NCBI GenBank assembly: GCA_026389845.1
Contig: JAPLHB010000131.1
Span: 1-64,000, forward strand
Length of the DNA stretch: 64,000 nt
Direction: 5' to 3'
From: Chloroflexota bacterium
GTDB taxonomy: Bacteria > Chloroflexota > Anaerolineae > CG2-30-64-16
In this document: piece by piece, positions 41,901 through 50,905 of the stretch
Layout: every line of letters begins with the position of its first letter
How positions within the stretch are numbered: the stretch's first letter is position 1
Notes under the pieces: generated by a model
What the model was told of the DNA's origin: nothing
Seen by the model: the letters and a program-made list of their open reading frames with translations, nothing else
Database searches by the model: none
Position numbers and translations under genes: made by a program

Positions 41901-42748
41901 GTGACCGCCTGACCAGCCGTCAACGCCACGTCACGATCTTCGGGTGCGATTTCCGGGAAGCTGGTATACGCCATATCTGCCAGGGCGCCGCCCGTCGTGA
42001 AGTTGCTGCTCGCGAGCTTGACGCAGTAGTTGCCGGCGATCAGGCTGGGGAAGCTGTAAAGCCCGCCCCCGGCCGTGGTGGCCGAGGCCACAGGGGTCGC
42101 GGCAGCGGCGTAGGCGCACGACACGTTGTACAGATTCAAGATGACGCCGTTGATCCCCGTCTCGGCGCCGTTCAACGCGCCATCGAGATTGTCGTCGTGC
42201 CACACCCGGTCGCCGATGGAGGCCGTACCCGAGCCGAGACAAACCTGGGGCGTCAGGCTGGCCGAAATGGGGCTGCCGGTCCCAGCCTTGGCCTGGAGCG
42301 CGATCGCCGTCGCCGGATTCCAGTCGCTGGCCGCCAACGTGTAGATAAAGATATCGGAGCGGCCGCTCTTCAAGGCCGGGCTGCCGCTGACGTAGTTGAA
42401 CTGGATGGTTCCCCCCGTCGGATTCTGCACCTGGTAGGTGTAGCCATTGGGCGACGTGTAGGTGCTGCCGTTGGCTGGCGACAGGGCCGATTTGCCGACC
42501 GGCAGGCCGAAGCTCGCGTAGGTCAGGGCTTGATCGCAGTTGATCGTCACCTGAAACCGAACTTGCACGGTGCTCCCGATCGGGGTCACGCCGAGCAGTT
42601 GCCAGGTGAAGCAACCACTGGACACCGAGCACGTATCGGCGACGCTGGCCCGCACAGCCGGCGTCGCAGCCGGCGCCAAGCTCAGCCCTACGGCGAGAAT
42701 CACCACCACCGCCAACACCAACCCATTCACACGCATCGAGTGAAACAT
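38906..42748 (-). CDS. SdrD/Cna-B-repeat secreted adhesin-like protein
   Basis: A 1280-residue exported protein. The signal peptide (VNGLVLAVVVILAVGLSLAP) is followed by a large non-repetitive region and at least six SdrD-B/Cna-B-like modules. These are marked by IGDRVWHDDNLDGALNGAET, LGDRVWEDTNANGIQDAGEL, LGDKVWLDANLDGIQNSAEN and IGDYVWNDADGDKAQDGDEL. Each carries Ca-binding-like DxNxDG patterns and a GxYSF strand. A fibronectin-III-like module and a terminal RAYLPMVSGQ motif close the protein. It is probably a cell-surface or S-layer associated adhesin. AGGAGG precedes ATG 42748. Confidence 0.9.
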   Translation of the reverse strand: MFHSMRVNGLVLAVVVILAVGLSLAPAATPAVRASVADTCSVSSGCFTWQLLGVTPIGSTVQVRFQVTINCDQALTYASFGLPVGKSALSPANGSTYTSPNGYTYQVQNPTGGTIQFNYVSGSPALKSGRSDIFIYTLAASDWNPATAIALQAKAGTGSPISASLTPQVCLGSGTASIGDRVWHDDNLDGALNGAETGINGVILNLYNVSCAYAAAATPVASATTAGGGLYSFPSLIAGNYCVKLASSNFTTGGALADMAYTSFPEIAPEDRDVALTAGQAVTIVDFGYADVRLALAKTVTTGACPGATSLTIYDPSTVNYCFTVTNTGHTYLDNVTLRDPNPLLNIVAVYTGLLAPGDVWQYFASATVVTTTVNTADVSGTPSDYKGRDLHGASAYAEASATVTYIPRATLGDRVWEDTNANGIQDAGELGLVGVTVKLRDSGGNVISTTTTSSAGLYSFRPIPGSYSVEFVAPTGYFFSPKNAGGSSVDSDADPNTGRTSAITLVSNRTDLTWDAGLYRKATLGDKVWLDANLDGIQNSAENGVAGITVTLYTSAGALVNTTTTASDGSYSFSNLTPGSYYVIFTATGYTFSPQDQGSNDVVDSDASSSGQTANVTLVSNQSNLTVDAGIYKQISPILECVVNNGNGTYTAHFGYNNPNPASMTALVGSNNQFSPNPQDRGQPTLFAAGRSASWPAAPFSVPFDGSNLVWTLTGKTATASNSSTQCRERVFLEKVWLDPFGAVTTPPADLAPSYAITAISIDGAATCSYSGGTLQCVYPGGNGLTVPVNGTYTVTESVMPAGWNAINGAGTFTAQYSGGYCVSPYNGQANYCLHTVQNQKYTGSIGDYVWNDADGDKAQDGDELPLAGATVELYRGGVKIATATTGADGLYHFYWLPAGVYTVSVASVPAGYYLTTANNPLTVNLATAQTYTEADFGYAGKGSIPGVVFYDWNGDGQQGGPNEIGIANVQVCLYRDAGTIGVYEPGIDTQVECKTTPDGGGYVFSGLMPGNYLVVETQPSGLENSPVMPDVLAVPLKVVGAGGLANDQDFGELYYIKIGDQVYVDINVNSTQDAGEPGMNGVPLTLVGKDVTGAIVQRTTSSANGLYLFSYLLPGTYTVTVPSPFAGFSLVSLGTQTSAMVGMNGDRQDLNLDFRYIYPTAVTLARFEVAAENGRVELRWATHDASGLPFNVWRADNAKGIDAVRLTATPLDGQPDGSYEFIDKTVRSGQTYWYWLENTADGQRFGPQSVTVNTAPAMQVRAYLPMVSGQVYQGTGKK

Positions 42749-42883
42749 ATCTCTACCTCCTGGGACAAAATACTGTTTTCGGATAATCCAAAAATGATGA
42801 CGGGGCTTGCGCTCAAGGATGCGAAAGCAACCTTACAATTCGCTTACAGGGATCATGGAACCTTCTTTGTTTTCTCTGCCATA

Positions 42884-42912
42884 ATTATAGCAGGGTCTGA
42901 GTTGACATTCAA
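42884..42912 (-). promoter_or_regulatory. Promoter of the SdrD-type gene
   Basis: On the minus strand TTGAAT (42912-42907), 17-bp spacer, TATAAT (42889-42884). The leader before ATG 42748 is about 130 nt. The remaining part of the 42749-43213 intergenic stretch shows only this and the divergent promoter at 43128-43156. Confidence 0.7.
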
Positions 42913-43127
42913 GGGCTGCGACTTACAAGTACCTGACGCTTTCATAGTACATTCTCGTAAACTGCGGGACATCTCTTGAATAGACTGTCAAACTGCCCCC
43001 GACGATCTTCATTTGTCGTTCATCTAACCAGCATACCATTGCGTATGCTGGAATGATTGATGTCGAGGGGTATTTTGCCGTATGGTCGAACAGATTTCCG
43101 TCCGCCCGCCACAACTTGCCGGGGCGT

Positions 43128-43156
43128 TTGCCCAGACCCCGCCGCGGTGGTATAAT
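43128..43156 (+). promoter_or_regulatory. Promoter of the OmpR-type regulator gene
   Basis: TTGCCC at 43128-43133, 17-bp spacer, perfect TATAAT at 43151-43156. Start predicted near 43163, about 50 bp before the gene. Confidence 0.6.
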
Positions 43157-43213
43157 GCGTCTACGAAACCGGTAGTTGCCGTTCATCCTGCGCCGGAGAC
43201 TGAGGAGAACCTG

Positions 43214-43909
43214 GTGGGTATGAAGGTTCTTGTCGTAGACGACGATCGCCCAAGCCTGAAAATGACAGCCTTCCTCCTGAAGGAAGAAGGCTATGTCGTA
43301 TTCACCGCCGACAACGGCCAGGACGCCCTGCGCCTGATAGATGAGAAGACGCCTGATCTGGTCATCCTGGATGTGATGATGCCCGGCATGGACGGGTGGG
43401 AGGTCACGCGCCAGCTCCGACGCTCGACCAACCTGCCCATCATCATCCTCTCAGCCAAAGGGGAGACCACTGACCGCGTCTTCGGACTTGACCTGGGGGC
43501 CGATGACTACCTGGCGAAGCCGTTCGAGCCGTCCGAGTTATTGGCACGGGTGCGTTCGGTACTCCGCCGCGCCGAAGCGTTCACCTTCGGCGAGCCGCAG
43601 AACCAGCTTACGGTGAGCGGTTTCCGGCTGGACCCGGTCAACAACACCGTGACCTTGCCCAGCGGTCGCGCCGTAGAGCTGACGCCCATCGAGTTCCGTC
43701 TGTTGCACACCCTGGTACGGAATACCGGCCGGGTGTTGACGCACGAGCAACTCCTCAGCACCGTCTGGGGCTACGACTACGAGGGCTATTCCAACCAGGT
43801 CGCCGTCTACATCCGCCGGCTGCGCACCAAGCTGGAACCGAACCCCGACGAGCCGCGCCACCTGCTGACCGCGCGCGGCATCGGGTACAAGTTCGATGCG
43901 GGCAGCTGA
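43214..43909 (+). CDS. OmpR/PhoB-family response regulator
   Basis: A 231-residue two-domain regulator. The receiver has acidic pocket VVDDD, phospho-acceptor Asp53 in VILDVMMPGMDGW and Lys in YLAKPFEPSELLAR. The C-terminal winged helix matches OmpR (VELTPIEFRLLHTLVRNTGR, VWGYDYEGYSNQVAVYIRRL, TARGIGYKF). GTG 43214 has AGGAG seven bases away; ATG 43220 is the alternative. No kinase is adjacent; the sensor kinase at 52444 closes the same gene run and is a possible partner. Confidence 0.92.
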   Translation: MGMKVLVVDDDRPSLKMTAFLLKEEGYVVFTADNGQDALRLIDEKTPDLVILDVMMPGMDGWEVTRQLRRSTNLPIIILSAKGETTDRVFGLDLGADDYLAKPFEPSELLARVRSVLRRAEAFTFGEPQNQLTVSGFRLDPVNNTVTLPSGRAVELTPIEFRLLHTLVRNTGRVLTHEQLLSTVWGYDYEGYSNQVAVYIRRLRTKLEPNPDEPRHLLTARGIGYKFDAGS

Positions 43910-44006
43910 AGACGCGGCCGAAGTCTGAGATCCATAACCATGCCAATCGCGGCAGGGGGGCTCGCTGAGTCTCCCTGCCTTAGTGTCAACACCAAGAGGT
44001 TGCGCC

Positions 44007-47000
44007 ATGCGCATCGGGAACACTTACACGATTCTACGAATCGAGTGTACTTTCCTGCCCACGGGAAACAGGGCCTCATCGGGCATCCGGCGCACGTTGG
44101 CGCCCGGCCGGGCCTTGCTCGTTTACACGATTCTGCGAATCGAGTGTGCTTTCCTGTTGCTCCTGCTGCTGCTCTTGCCCGCGGCCGGCCGGGCGACCGC
44201 AGTCGCGACGACCAACGTCACGTGGAGCGACTTCGCGCCGACAACATGGGTCACGGCCCTGCCGGTGAGCGCCCAGGTCGTCGCCGCGTCGCCGGCCGGT
44301 CTGACGCCCGCGACAGCGGCCTACGCCATCAGCACCGACGGGGGAAACAATTGGTCGCCCTGGACGACGGCCGGATTGACCGTCAGCGGCGAGTTGAGCA
44401 CCACCCAGACGATCACCGTAACCGGCTTGACCGTCGGCGATGCGGCCACAGCTAACCGACTGCGCTTCCAGATCGAAGAGGCGGGGGGCGTGACGGAGAC
44501 TAGCCCAGCGTTCGCTGTTCTCGTGGACACCACGCGGCCGACCTCCGCGCTCTCGCGCCCCGCCGACGGCACGATGCTCCGGATTGCGCCCGCTATCGAA
44601 GGTGTGGCTGCCGACGCCACTTCGGGTGTGAGCCAGGCAGCCGTGAGCATCCGGGCCACGGCCACGGGGTTGTACTGGGATGGCGCGATGTGGGTGGTCG
44701 CGGAGCACTGGCTGGCCGCGACCGGCACGACCGCATGGGCCTACACGGGCAGCCAGCCGGCCTGGGCCACCGGCGCCGCCTACACCCTCCGCAGCCGGGC
44801 GACCGATGTCGCCGGCAACGCGGAGACGCCGGGGCCGGGCGTCAGCTTCACCTTCGATGCGACCCCGCCGACCGTGACCGTGCTGGCCCCGAACGGCGGC
44901 GAGGTCTGGGCCGCGGGCCGCGTCTACACGATCACCTGGAGCGCGAGCGACACGCTGGGGCTGGCGTCGGCTCCCATCACGTTGAGCGTCTCATATAACA
45001 ACGGCGGCGCCTGGACGCCCATCGCCGCGGCCATCACCAACAACGGCAACTTCCCCTGGACGCCGCCGGCCGTGGACAGCGCGCAGGTATGGGTCGAGGT
45101 CGAGGCCGTGGATCGCGCGGGCAACCGGGCGACCGACCGCAGCAACGCCACTTTCACGTTGAGCAGCAGTCCGCCCGCCGCGCCGCTGGATCTTCAGGCC
45201 AGTCCGGCCGTCTGGACCAACACGGCCAACTTCGCGCTCACCTGGACAAATCCGCCCGGCCTGGCGGCCATCACCGGCGCCTGGTACAAGCTCGACGCCA
45301 CGCCGATCGCGCCGACCGACGGGACCTTCATCACCACCACCAACTGGATCGCCGGCATCCAGCCGGCGGCCGATGGCAGCCACCCGATCTACGTCTGGCT
45401 CCAGGATCAGTTCGGCCGCGCTGACCAGACTCACGCCGCCACGACCACCCTCTACCTCGACCGCACACCGCCATCGCCGCCGTTTGCCCTGCAAGGCACG
45501 CCGGCGCGCACCTGGACCAATGTCAATCAGTTCGCCGAGCGGTGGACTAACCCGCCCGATCTATCGGGCATCGTCGGCGCGTATTACCGGATCAATCGCC
45601 CCGGTTTGTTCCCCACTGACGGCATCTTCATCAGCACCACGAACGTCATCAACAACATCCAAGCCCCGGCCGACGGCAAGCATGACCTCTACATCTGGTT
45701 GATGGATGCGGCCGGCAACGTGGATCAGAACAACCGCAACATTGACCCGCAGGTGTTTTGGTTCGACAGCACGCCGCCGATCAGCACGGCCGCGGTGACG
45801 CCTGCGCCCTCGGAGACGGGCTGGTATAACACGCCGGTCTCGGTCGGGTTCTCGGCGGTGGATGGGCCAGGCGGCTCCGGCGTGGAGGCTGTGCTTCACC
45901 GGCTGGACAACGCCGCCTGGGACACCGCGGCGACGCTCGCCGTGGCTGCCGAGGGCGTGCATACCGTCGAGTATTACGGCCGAGACGTGGCGGGCAATAA
46001 TGAAGCGGCCCGCACCCTGACCGTCAACCTGGATTTTAGCCCGCCGGTCGTGAGCCTGACCGCCGACCGGCCGCCCCAGGTCAGCGGTTGGTATACCGCG
46101 GCCGTCACCCTGACCCTGACCGTGACCGACACCCTCTCGCCGGCTGTGAGTTACTACCGGCTCGACGGCGGCGCCTGGCAGACCGGCAGCCACATCGCGG
46201 TGACGGCCAATGGCGTCCATCAGGTGGACTACTACGGGCAAGATGCCGCCGGCAACAGCACCGCGACGCAAACCTTGCGGGTGAAGCTCGATGCCACGCC
46301 GCCCGCCACCGCCTACCTGATTGAAGGCACGCAGGGCCAAAACGGCTGGTTTACCTCGCCCCTGACCGTCCGCCTGGTACCCACCGACAGCGGGTCGGGA
46401 GTCGCGACCACCGTCTACCGGATCAACGACGGCCCGTGGCAGACCGGCGTTCTGTTCCAGTTGACCACCGACGGCGCGTACACCCTGGTGTTCTACTCGG
46501 TGGATGTGGCGGGCAACGTAGAGACCACCTTCCCCGTCCAGGTCAAACTCGACACGGCCGCGCCCACCGCGGCCATCGCCATCCAAACCACGCCGGCCAA
46601 CTGGAGCCAGGTTAACCGCTTCAACATCCAGTGGGCCAACCCCACTGATCTGAGCGGCATCGCCGGGGTTTACTACCGGCTGGACACTGAGCCGACCGCG
46701 CCGGATGACGGCATCTTCTCGCCGCTGACCAACCGGCTGGACAACCTGACCGTACCCGATGAAGGGATCCATCGTTTATACCTGTGGCTGCGGGACAACG
46801 CCGGCAACGCCGATCATCGCAACCGTGCGATCGCGCCTCTGCTGCGCTACGACGCCACGCCGCCGACCACCGCCGCGCAGGCGCAGGGCGTCGCGGGGAC
46901 CGAGGGTTGGTACCGCTCGGTCGTCACCGTCACCCTGGACGCAACGGACGCCCAATCGGGCGTGGTGAGCACGCGCTATTCGCTGGACGCCGGCCCCTGG

Positions 47001-48647
47001 ACGGTCGGCGCATCCATCGCCATCACGATACCCGAAAAGCACGTGCTGGAGTACAGCAGCGAGGACGTGGCGGGCAATGTGGAGCCGATGCACCGGCTCA
47101 CGATCCGGATTGACACCGACCCGCCCGCTGCGCCGATCAACTTGACCGCCGGGCCGACCGGCTGGCAGCATTTCAACGACTTTCGCCTGCTCTGGCAGGA
47201 ACCGCGCGACCTGTCGGGCATCGCCGGCGTCTACATCCGCTTCGACCAGCCGCCGGCAGACCCCACGGATGGGACGTTCTATGCGGCCAGCGAGAGCCTG
47301 GCGGGTCTGCAAGCGCCGGGCGAGGGCAAGCACGACCTCTACGTCTGGCTGGCTGATCACGCTGGCAACAGCGACCCGGCCACCGCCGTTGCGCTCCCGG
47401 CCGCTCTGTGGTACGATGGGATGCCGCCTGTTACGAACGTGGCGCTGACGGGCAACCTGGGACAGAACGGCTGGTATCTGGGGCCAGTCGCCTTCACCCT
47501 GTCGGCGGCCGACAGCGGTTCGGGCATCGCGGCGACGCACTGGCAATTGGACGACGGCGAATGGACGCCCGGCATGGCGTTCACAGTCACCGCCGACGGC
47601 CCGCATACCGTGCGCGTGGCGAGCAGCGACGTAGCGGGCAACAACGAGTTGCCGCTCGTCTACGATGTAGCGATTGACCAACAGCCGCCCCTGGTGCGGA
47701 TGAAGTCGCTTAGTCGCTATCAGTCCAGCCCGCAGTTCGACGTGACCTGGTGGGGCGCGGACCCGATCCCTGGTTCCGATCTGGCCGCCTTCGAGGTGCA
47801 GGTGCGCGATGGGCTGGAGGGGAGCTGGCAGAACTGGCTATCGGGAACCACGCTGACGCGCGCCACCTTCTACGGCCAGCGGGGGCACAGCTACGCCTTC
47901 CGCGTGCGGGCACACGACCGGGCTGGCAACGTTCAATCGTTCACCGACGGCAGCGCCTACACCGTCGTCGAGACCGTGCGCAACAGCAGCTTCGACACCG
48001 GCAACTTCAGCGATTGGACGACCAGCGGCCTGTTGCGCAAGGCGGTTGTGCCGACCGACGGGCCGGGGGGTGCCACCGTGCTCGCCGCCCGCCTGGGCAG
48101 CCCGGAGTATGGCCCCAGCATCGAGGAACCGGGGCAGGTGCCCGTGGGCAACGCGGCCATCTCGCAGACGATCACGGTGCCGGCGCTGACTCAGGTGGCG
48201 CGGCCCACGTTGGCGTTTTGGTATCGCGTCTACTCGTATGACGTCCTGTACAGCGAGCGGCTCAAGCGGTTCGTGGACACCTTCGAGGTTTCCGTGGGCG
48301 ACCCGGCGACGGGGAGCACTCCCGACCTGCTGTTGCGAACGGGCAACGTCACCAACCGCTATGGCGCGCTGTACGACAGCGGCTGGCAGTTCGCCGCGCT
48401 GGATCTGCGTCCCTACGCCGGACGCACCGTCAATTTAACGTTCACCAACTACAACCGCGAGGACAACCTGTTCAACACCTGGAGCTTTGTGGACGCCATC
48501 CAGGTGCAGGATTGGCCCTATGGCGAGCGGCGCTACCTGCCGCTGGTCGCCAGCAAAGCGGCCGAGAGCGTCGCCGTATCCACCGCGATTGAATCTGTTG
48601 CAGCCGCGGCAGACAACTTGTCACCGTCGGTGCGCAGCAAACGGTAA
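44007..48647 (+). CDS. Giant secreted Ig-like repeat surface protein
   Basis: A 1546-residue exported protein. The N-terminus is unusual: a repeat-encoded segment appears twice (NTYTILRIECTFLP and VYTILRIECAFLLLLLLLLP), the second forming the signal hydrophobic core. The body consists of about ten Ig-like or OmpL47-type modules with signatures GVHTVEYYGRDVAGN, GVHQVDYYGQDAAGN and GSGIAATHWQLDDGEW. These alternate with modules marked by WTNPPDLSGI and DLYIWLMDAAGN. A C-terminal lectin-like module (NSSFDTGNFSDWTTSG) and a RRYLPLVASK motif finish it. Likely a structural or adhesive surface protein. ATG 44007 has AAGAGG upstream; a later start within the signal region is possible. Confidence 0.88.
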   Translation: MRIGNTYTILRIECTFLPTGNRASSGIRRTLAPGRALLVYTILRIECAFLLLLLLLLPAAGRATAVATTNVTWSDFAPTTWVTALPVSAQVVAASPAGLTPATAAYAISTDGGNNWSPWTTAGLTVSGELSTTQTITVTGLTVGDAATANRLRFQIEEAGGVTETSPAFAVLVDTTRPTSALSRPADGTMLRIAPAIEGVAADATSGVSQAAVSIRATATGLYWDGAMWVVAEHWLAATGTTAWAYTGSQPAWATGAAYTLRSRATDVAGNAETPGPGVSFTFDATPPTVTVLAPNGGEVWAAGRVYTITWSASDTLGLASAPITLSVSYNNGGAWTPIAAAITNNGNFPWTPPAVDSAQVWVEVEAVDRAGNRATDRSNATFTLSSSPPAAPLDLQASPAVWTNTANFALTWTNPPGLAAITGAWYKLDATPIAPTDGTFITTTNWIAGIQPAADGSHPIYVWLQDQFGRADQTHAATTTLYLDRTPPSPPFALQGTPARTWTNVNQFAERWTNPPDLSGIVGAYYRINRPGLFPTDGIFISTTNVINNIQAPADGKHDLYIWLMDAAGNVDQNNRNIDPQVFWFDSTPPISTAAVTPAPSETGWYNTPVSVGFSAVDGPGGSGVEAVLHRLDNAAWDTAATLAVAAEGVHTVEYYGRDVAGNNEAARTLTVNLDFSPPVVSLTADRPPQVSGWYTAAVTLTLTVTDTLSPAVSYYRLDGGAWQTGSHIAVTANGVHQVDYYGQDAAGNSTATQTLRVKLDATPPATAYLIEGTQGQNGWFTSPLTVRLVPTDSGSGVATTVYRINDGPWQTGVLFQLTTDGAYTLVFYSVDVAGNVETTFPVQVKLDTAAPTAAIAIQTTPANWSQVNRFNIQWANPTDLSGIAGVYYRLDTEPTAPDDGIFSPLTNRLDNLTVPDEGIHRLYLWLRDNAGNADHRNRAIAPLLRYDATPPTTAAQAQGVAGTEGWYRSVVTVTLDATDAQSGVVSTRYSLDAGPWTVGASIAITIPEKHVLEYSSEDVAGNVEPMHRLTIRIDTDPPAAPINLTAGPTGWQHFNDFRLLWQEPRDLSGIAGVYIRFDQPPADPTDGTFYAASESLAGLQAPGEGKHDLYVWLADHAGNSDPATAVALPAALWYDGMPPVTNVALTGNLGQNGWYLGPVAFTLSAADSGSGIAATHWQLDDGEWTPGMAFTVTADGPHTVRVASSDVAGNNELPLVYDVAIDQQPPLVRMKSLSRYQSSPQFDVTWWGADPIPGSDLAAFEVQVRDGLEGSWQNWLSGTTLTRATFYGQRGHSYAFRVRAHDRAGNVQSFTDGSAYTVVETVRNSSFDTGNFSDWTTSGLLRKAVVPTDGPGGATVLAARLGSPEYGPSIEEPGQVPVGNAAISQTITVPALTQVARPTLAFWYRVYSYDVLYSERLKRFVDTFEVSVGDPATGSTPDLLLRTGNVTNRYGALYDSGWQFAALDLRPYAGRTVNLTFTNYNREDNLFNTWSFVDAIQVQDWPYGERRYLPLVASKAAESVAVSTAIESVAAAADNLSPSVRSKR

Positions 48648-48688
48648 GGGCCTATCCGTACAACTCGCTCTGGCCGATCGCCTAATCG

Positions 48689-48724
48689 TGCCTGGTGGCG
48701 CATGCCGCGCGGCGCCACCAGGCA
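48689..48724 (+). terminator. Strong hairpin downstream of the surface protein gene
   Basis: TGCCTGGTGGCGC and GCGCCACCAGGCA form a perfect 13-bp stem with a 10-nt loop. There is no T-run; it may stop transcription weakly or protect the mRNA 3' end. Confidence 0.5.
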
Positions 48725-48730
48725 TGAGAA

Positions 48731-48863
48731 TGTCATGCTGAGCGGGTTAACGAATCACAGTTCGTCGCGGTGAGATTCCAGCGAAGCATCCCGCCTCGCA
48801 AGGGACTCTTCGCTGGATTCGCGCCGCAACGCATGTCACGGGACCGGCCCGCTCAGAGTGACA
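48731..48863. repeat. CTGAGCGGG inverted-repeat element, copy 2
   Basis: Ends TGTCATGCTGAGCGGGTTA and GCCCGCTCAGAGTGACA are inverted; the interior carries TTCCAGCGAAGCATC and ACTCTTCGCTGGA as a second inverted pair. It fills most of the gap between two surface-related genes. Confidence 0.88.
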
Positions 48864-48900
48864 GTCGTCGAAGTCTCTGAACAGTACCACTTGAGGTTAC

Positions 48901-50898
48901 ATGACCACAGGCGAACCCAACTTGAGACGCGAAGAGGCTGCGCGACCGGAAAACGGCAAGACCTTCCGGCCGCGCAGCTTCAGCGCGCCCCCGCCCGACC
49001 CGGCCGAGGCGCTGTATTACGAAGGCATGGCCGCCTATCAGCACCGCAACTGGGAACAGGCGCTCGAGCGTTTTAGCCGCCTCAAAGAACTCCAGTCGAA
49101 CCGGCCGGGCCTGGATGCCCTGTTGGACGAAGTGCGCTGGTTTCTCCAGCTCCAGGCCGCCGCGCCGGCGCGACGCGAGCCGGTCGAGGAGCCGCGGGGC
49201 GAGACCAGCCGGCGCGGGTGGCGCAACTGGGCGCTCGCCGGCCTGGCGCTGGTGGGCATCGTGGCCCTGGTCATCATTGCGCTCGGCGGACGCTTCCCGT
49301 GGGTGGCCGCCTCCGGGCGTGAGGCGCAAGATCTCTACAACCGCGGACAGGCACGGCTGGCCGTGGGCGATTATGAGGGCGCGCAGGCCGCCTTCAAGAA
49401 TCTGCTCGAGATCGCGCCCAACGATCCCGAAGGGTTGCAGGGCTTGAGCCGCGCCGAGCGCCAGCAAACGCTGGCCCAAGGCTACGCCGCCGCCGAAGCC
49501 GCCATCGCCGTGGATGATTGGGACACGGCCGGCGCCGAGCTGACCAAAGTGCTGGCCCTCGACCCCAGCTATCGCGATGCCCAGGCGAAGGCCGATTTCG
49601 TGGCCCAACGCCGGCGATTGGCCGCACTCTATGCCGACGGCAGTCGGCTCTACGACCTGAATCGTTGGGAAGACGCCGCCGCCCAGTTCGCCAGAATCCA
49701 GGAATTGGACAACGCCTACCGCAAGGAAGCGGTGGACGAGTTCCTCTTCGTCTGCTATCTGAACGCCGGGCAGGAGCTGATAGACACCGCGGATGCCAAG
49801 ATCGTCTCAGTGCAACGGGCGATCGAGTATTTCTCCAGTGCGCTCGCCATCCATCCGCGCAACCGCAGGGCCACGGACGAGCGGCGCCTCGCTGTGCTTT
49901 ACCTGGACGCGGTGCGCGGTCTTGCTAACAACAACCTGCCGGAAGCCCAGGCGCGCCTGGAAGCTTTGCTGGCCGAGACGTCCACCTATGCCAACGGGCA
50001 GGCCGCCAGGCAACTCTACGCCCTGCTGTTGAACCGCGCCGAGGCGGCCGTGCAGGCCGGCGATGCGCCGGCAGCCGTCCGCTTCTACCAGGGCGCACAG
50101 GCCGTGGCCGTGAGCGATCACACCGCGGCCGTCCAGGGCGAGGCGATCGCCCGCGCCATCACCCCGACCCCCTTGCCGCGGCCCACCGCCACCCCGCGGC
50201 CCACTGCGTTGTTTGCTACGCCCACGCCCTTTGCCGTGGCTCGCTCGGATGCTCTGAACGTGCGCAGCGGTCCGAGCACCGCGTATCCCATTGTGGGAGT
50301 AATCCGCGCAGGCGACCCGGTGGCGATTACCGGCCGCAACGCCGATGGTAGTTGGCTCCAGGTGTGCTGCGTCGCGCTCGCCGATGGCGGCGCAGCTAGT
50401 GCGCAGCCTCCCCTTGGGACGGAAACAGGCTGGATCTCCGCCGGGCTGGCCGAAGTGCAGGGATCGCTCGACCTGTTGGCGGTCGTTACGCCGCCGGCTC
50501 TGCCCGTCACTGCTGTCGAGACTCGCCCTGCGCCGACCGGCAGCCAGGTCATCTGCCTGGTTGGTCGCGTGCGCGATACCGGCAGCGGGTCATTGGCCGG
50601 CTGGACGATCACCCTGCAAGGGCCGAGCGGCCCGGCGCAGACGCAGCGCACCGACGGCAATGGCGCCTACCGTTTCGATGCCCTGGCCGCCGGCGCGTAC
50701 ACCGTCGGCGAGACGTTGGAGCCTGGCTGGCGGACTGTCAGCCCGCAGAGCAGCGCGGTGACCCTGACCCCGGCCGGCGCCTGCGTGACGGTGGACTTCT
50801 GGAACGAGCGCGGCGACGGGCGGTCGTCAACCGAGCCAGTTCCCACCAGGCCCGAACCGACGGCCGTGCCCACCCCGCGGCCGACCCCGCCGCGGTGA
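48901..50898 (+). CDS. Membrane-anchored TPR protein with SH3-like and Cna-B-like domains
   Basis: A 665-residue protein. A cytoplasmic N-terminal region with one TPR-like unit (EALYYEGMAAYQHRNWEQAL) precedes a single membrane segment (LAGLALVGIVALVIIALGG, near residue 115). Outside are several TPR-like repeats (LYNRGQARLAVGDYEGAQAA), a bacterial SH3 domain (DALNVRSGPSTAYPIVGVIR) and a Cna-B module (WTITLQGPSGPAQTQRTDGN). A Pro/Thr tail ends it. A cell-wall-binding scaffold is plausible. ATG follows GAGG. The SH3 region contains a 23-bp repeat shared with the two next loci (50398-50420, encoding SAQPPLGT). Confidence 0.85.
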   Translation: MTTGEPNLRREEAARPENGKTFRPRSFSAPPPDPAEALYYEGMAAYQHRNWEQALERFSRLKELQSNRPGLDALLDEVRWFLQLQAAAPARREPVEEPRGETSRRGWRNWALAGLALVGIVALVIIALGGRFPWVAASGREAQDLYNRGQARLAVGDYEGAQAAFKNLLEIAPNDPEGLQGLSRAERQQTLAQGYAAAEAAIAVDDWDTAGAELTKVLALDPSYRDAQAKADFVAQRRRLAALYADGSRLYDLNRWEDAAAQFARIQELDNAYRKEAVDEFLFVCYLNAGQELIDTADAKIVSVQRAIEYFSSALAIHPRNRRATDERRLAVLYLDAVRGLANNNLPEAQARLEALLAETSTYANGQAARQLYALLLNRAEAAVQAGDAPAAVRFYQGAQAVAVSDHTAAVQGEAIARAITPTPLPRPTATPRPTALFATPTPFAVARSDALNVRSGPSTAYPIVGVIRAGDPVAITGRNADGSWLQVCCVALADGGAASAQPPLGTETGWISAGLAEVQGSLDLLAVVTPPALPVTAVETRPAPTGSQVICLVGRVRDTGSGSLAGWTITLQGPSGPAQTQRTDGNGAYRFDALAAGAYTVGETLEPGWRTVSPQSSAVTLTPAGACVTVDFWNERGDGRSSTEPVPTRPEPTAVPTPRPTPPR

Positions 50899-50905
50899 TG
50901 CCGTT

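Noticed and set aside
42923-43186. Minus-strand 87-residue ORF in the 42749-43213 intergenic stretch
   Set aside because: It overlaps two divergent promoters, lacks a ribosome-binding site and resembles no family I know.
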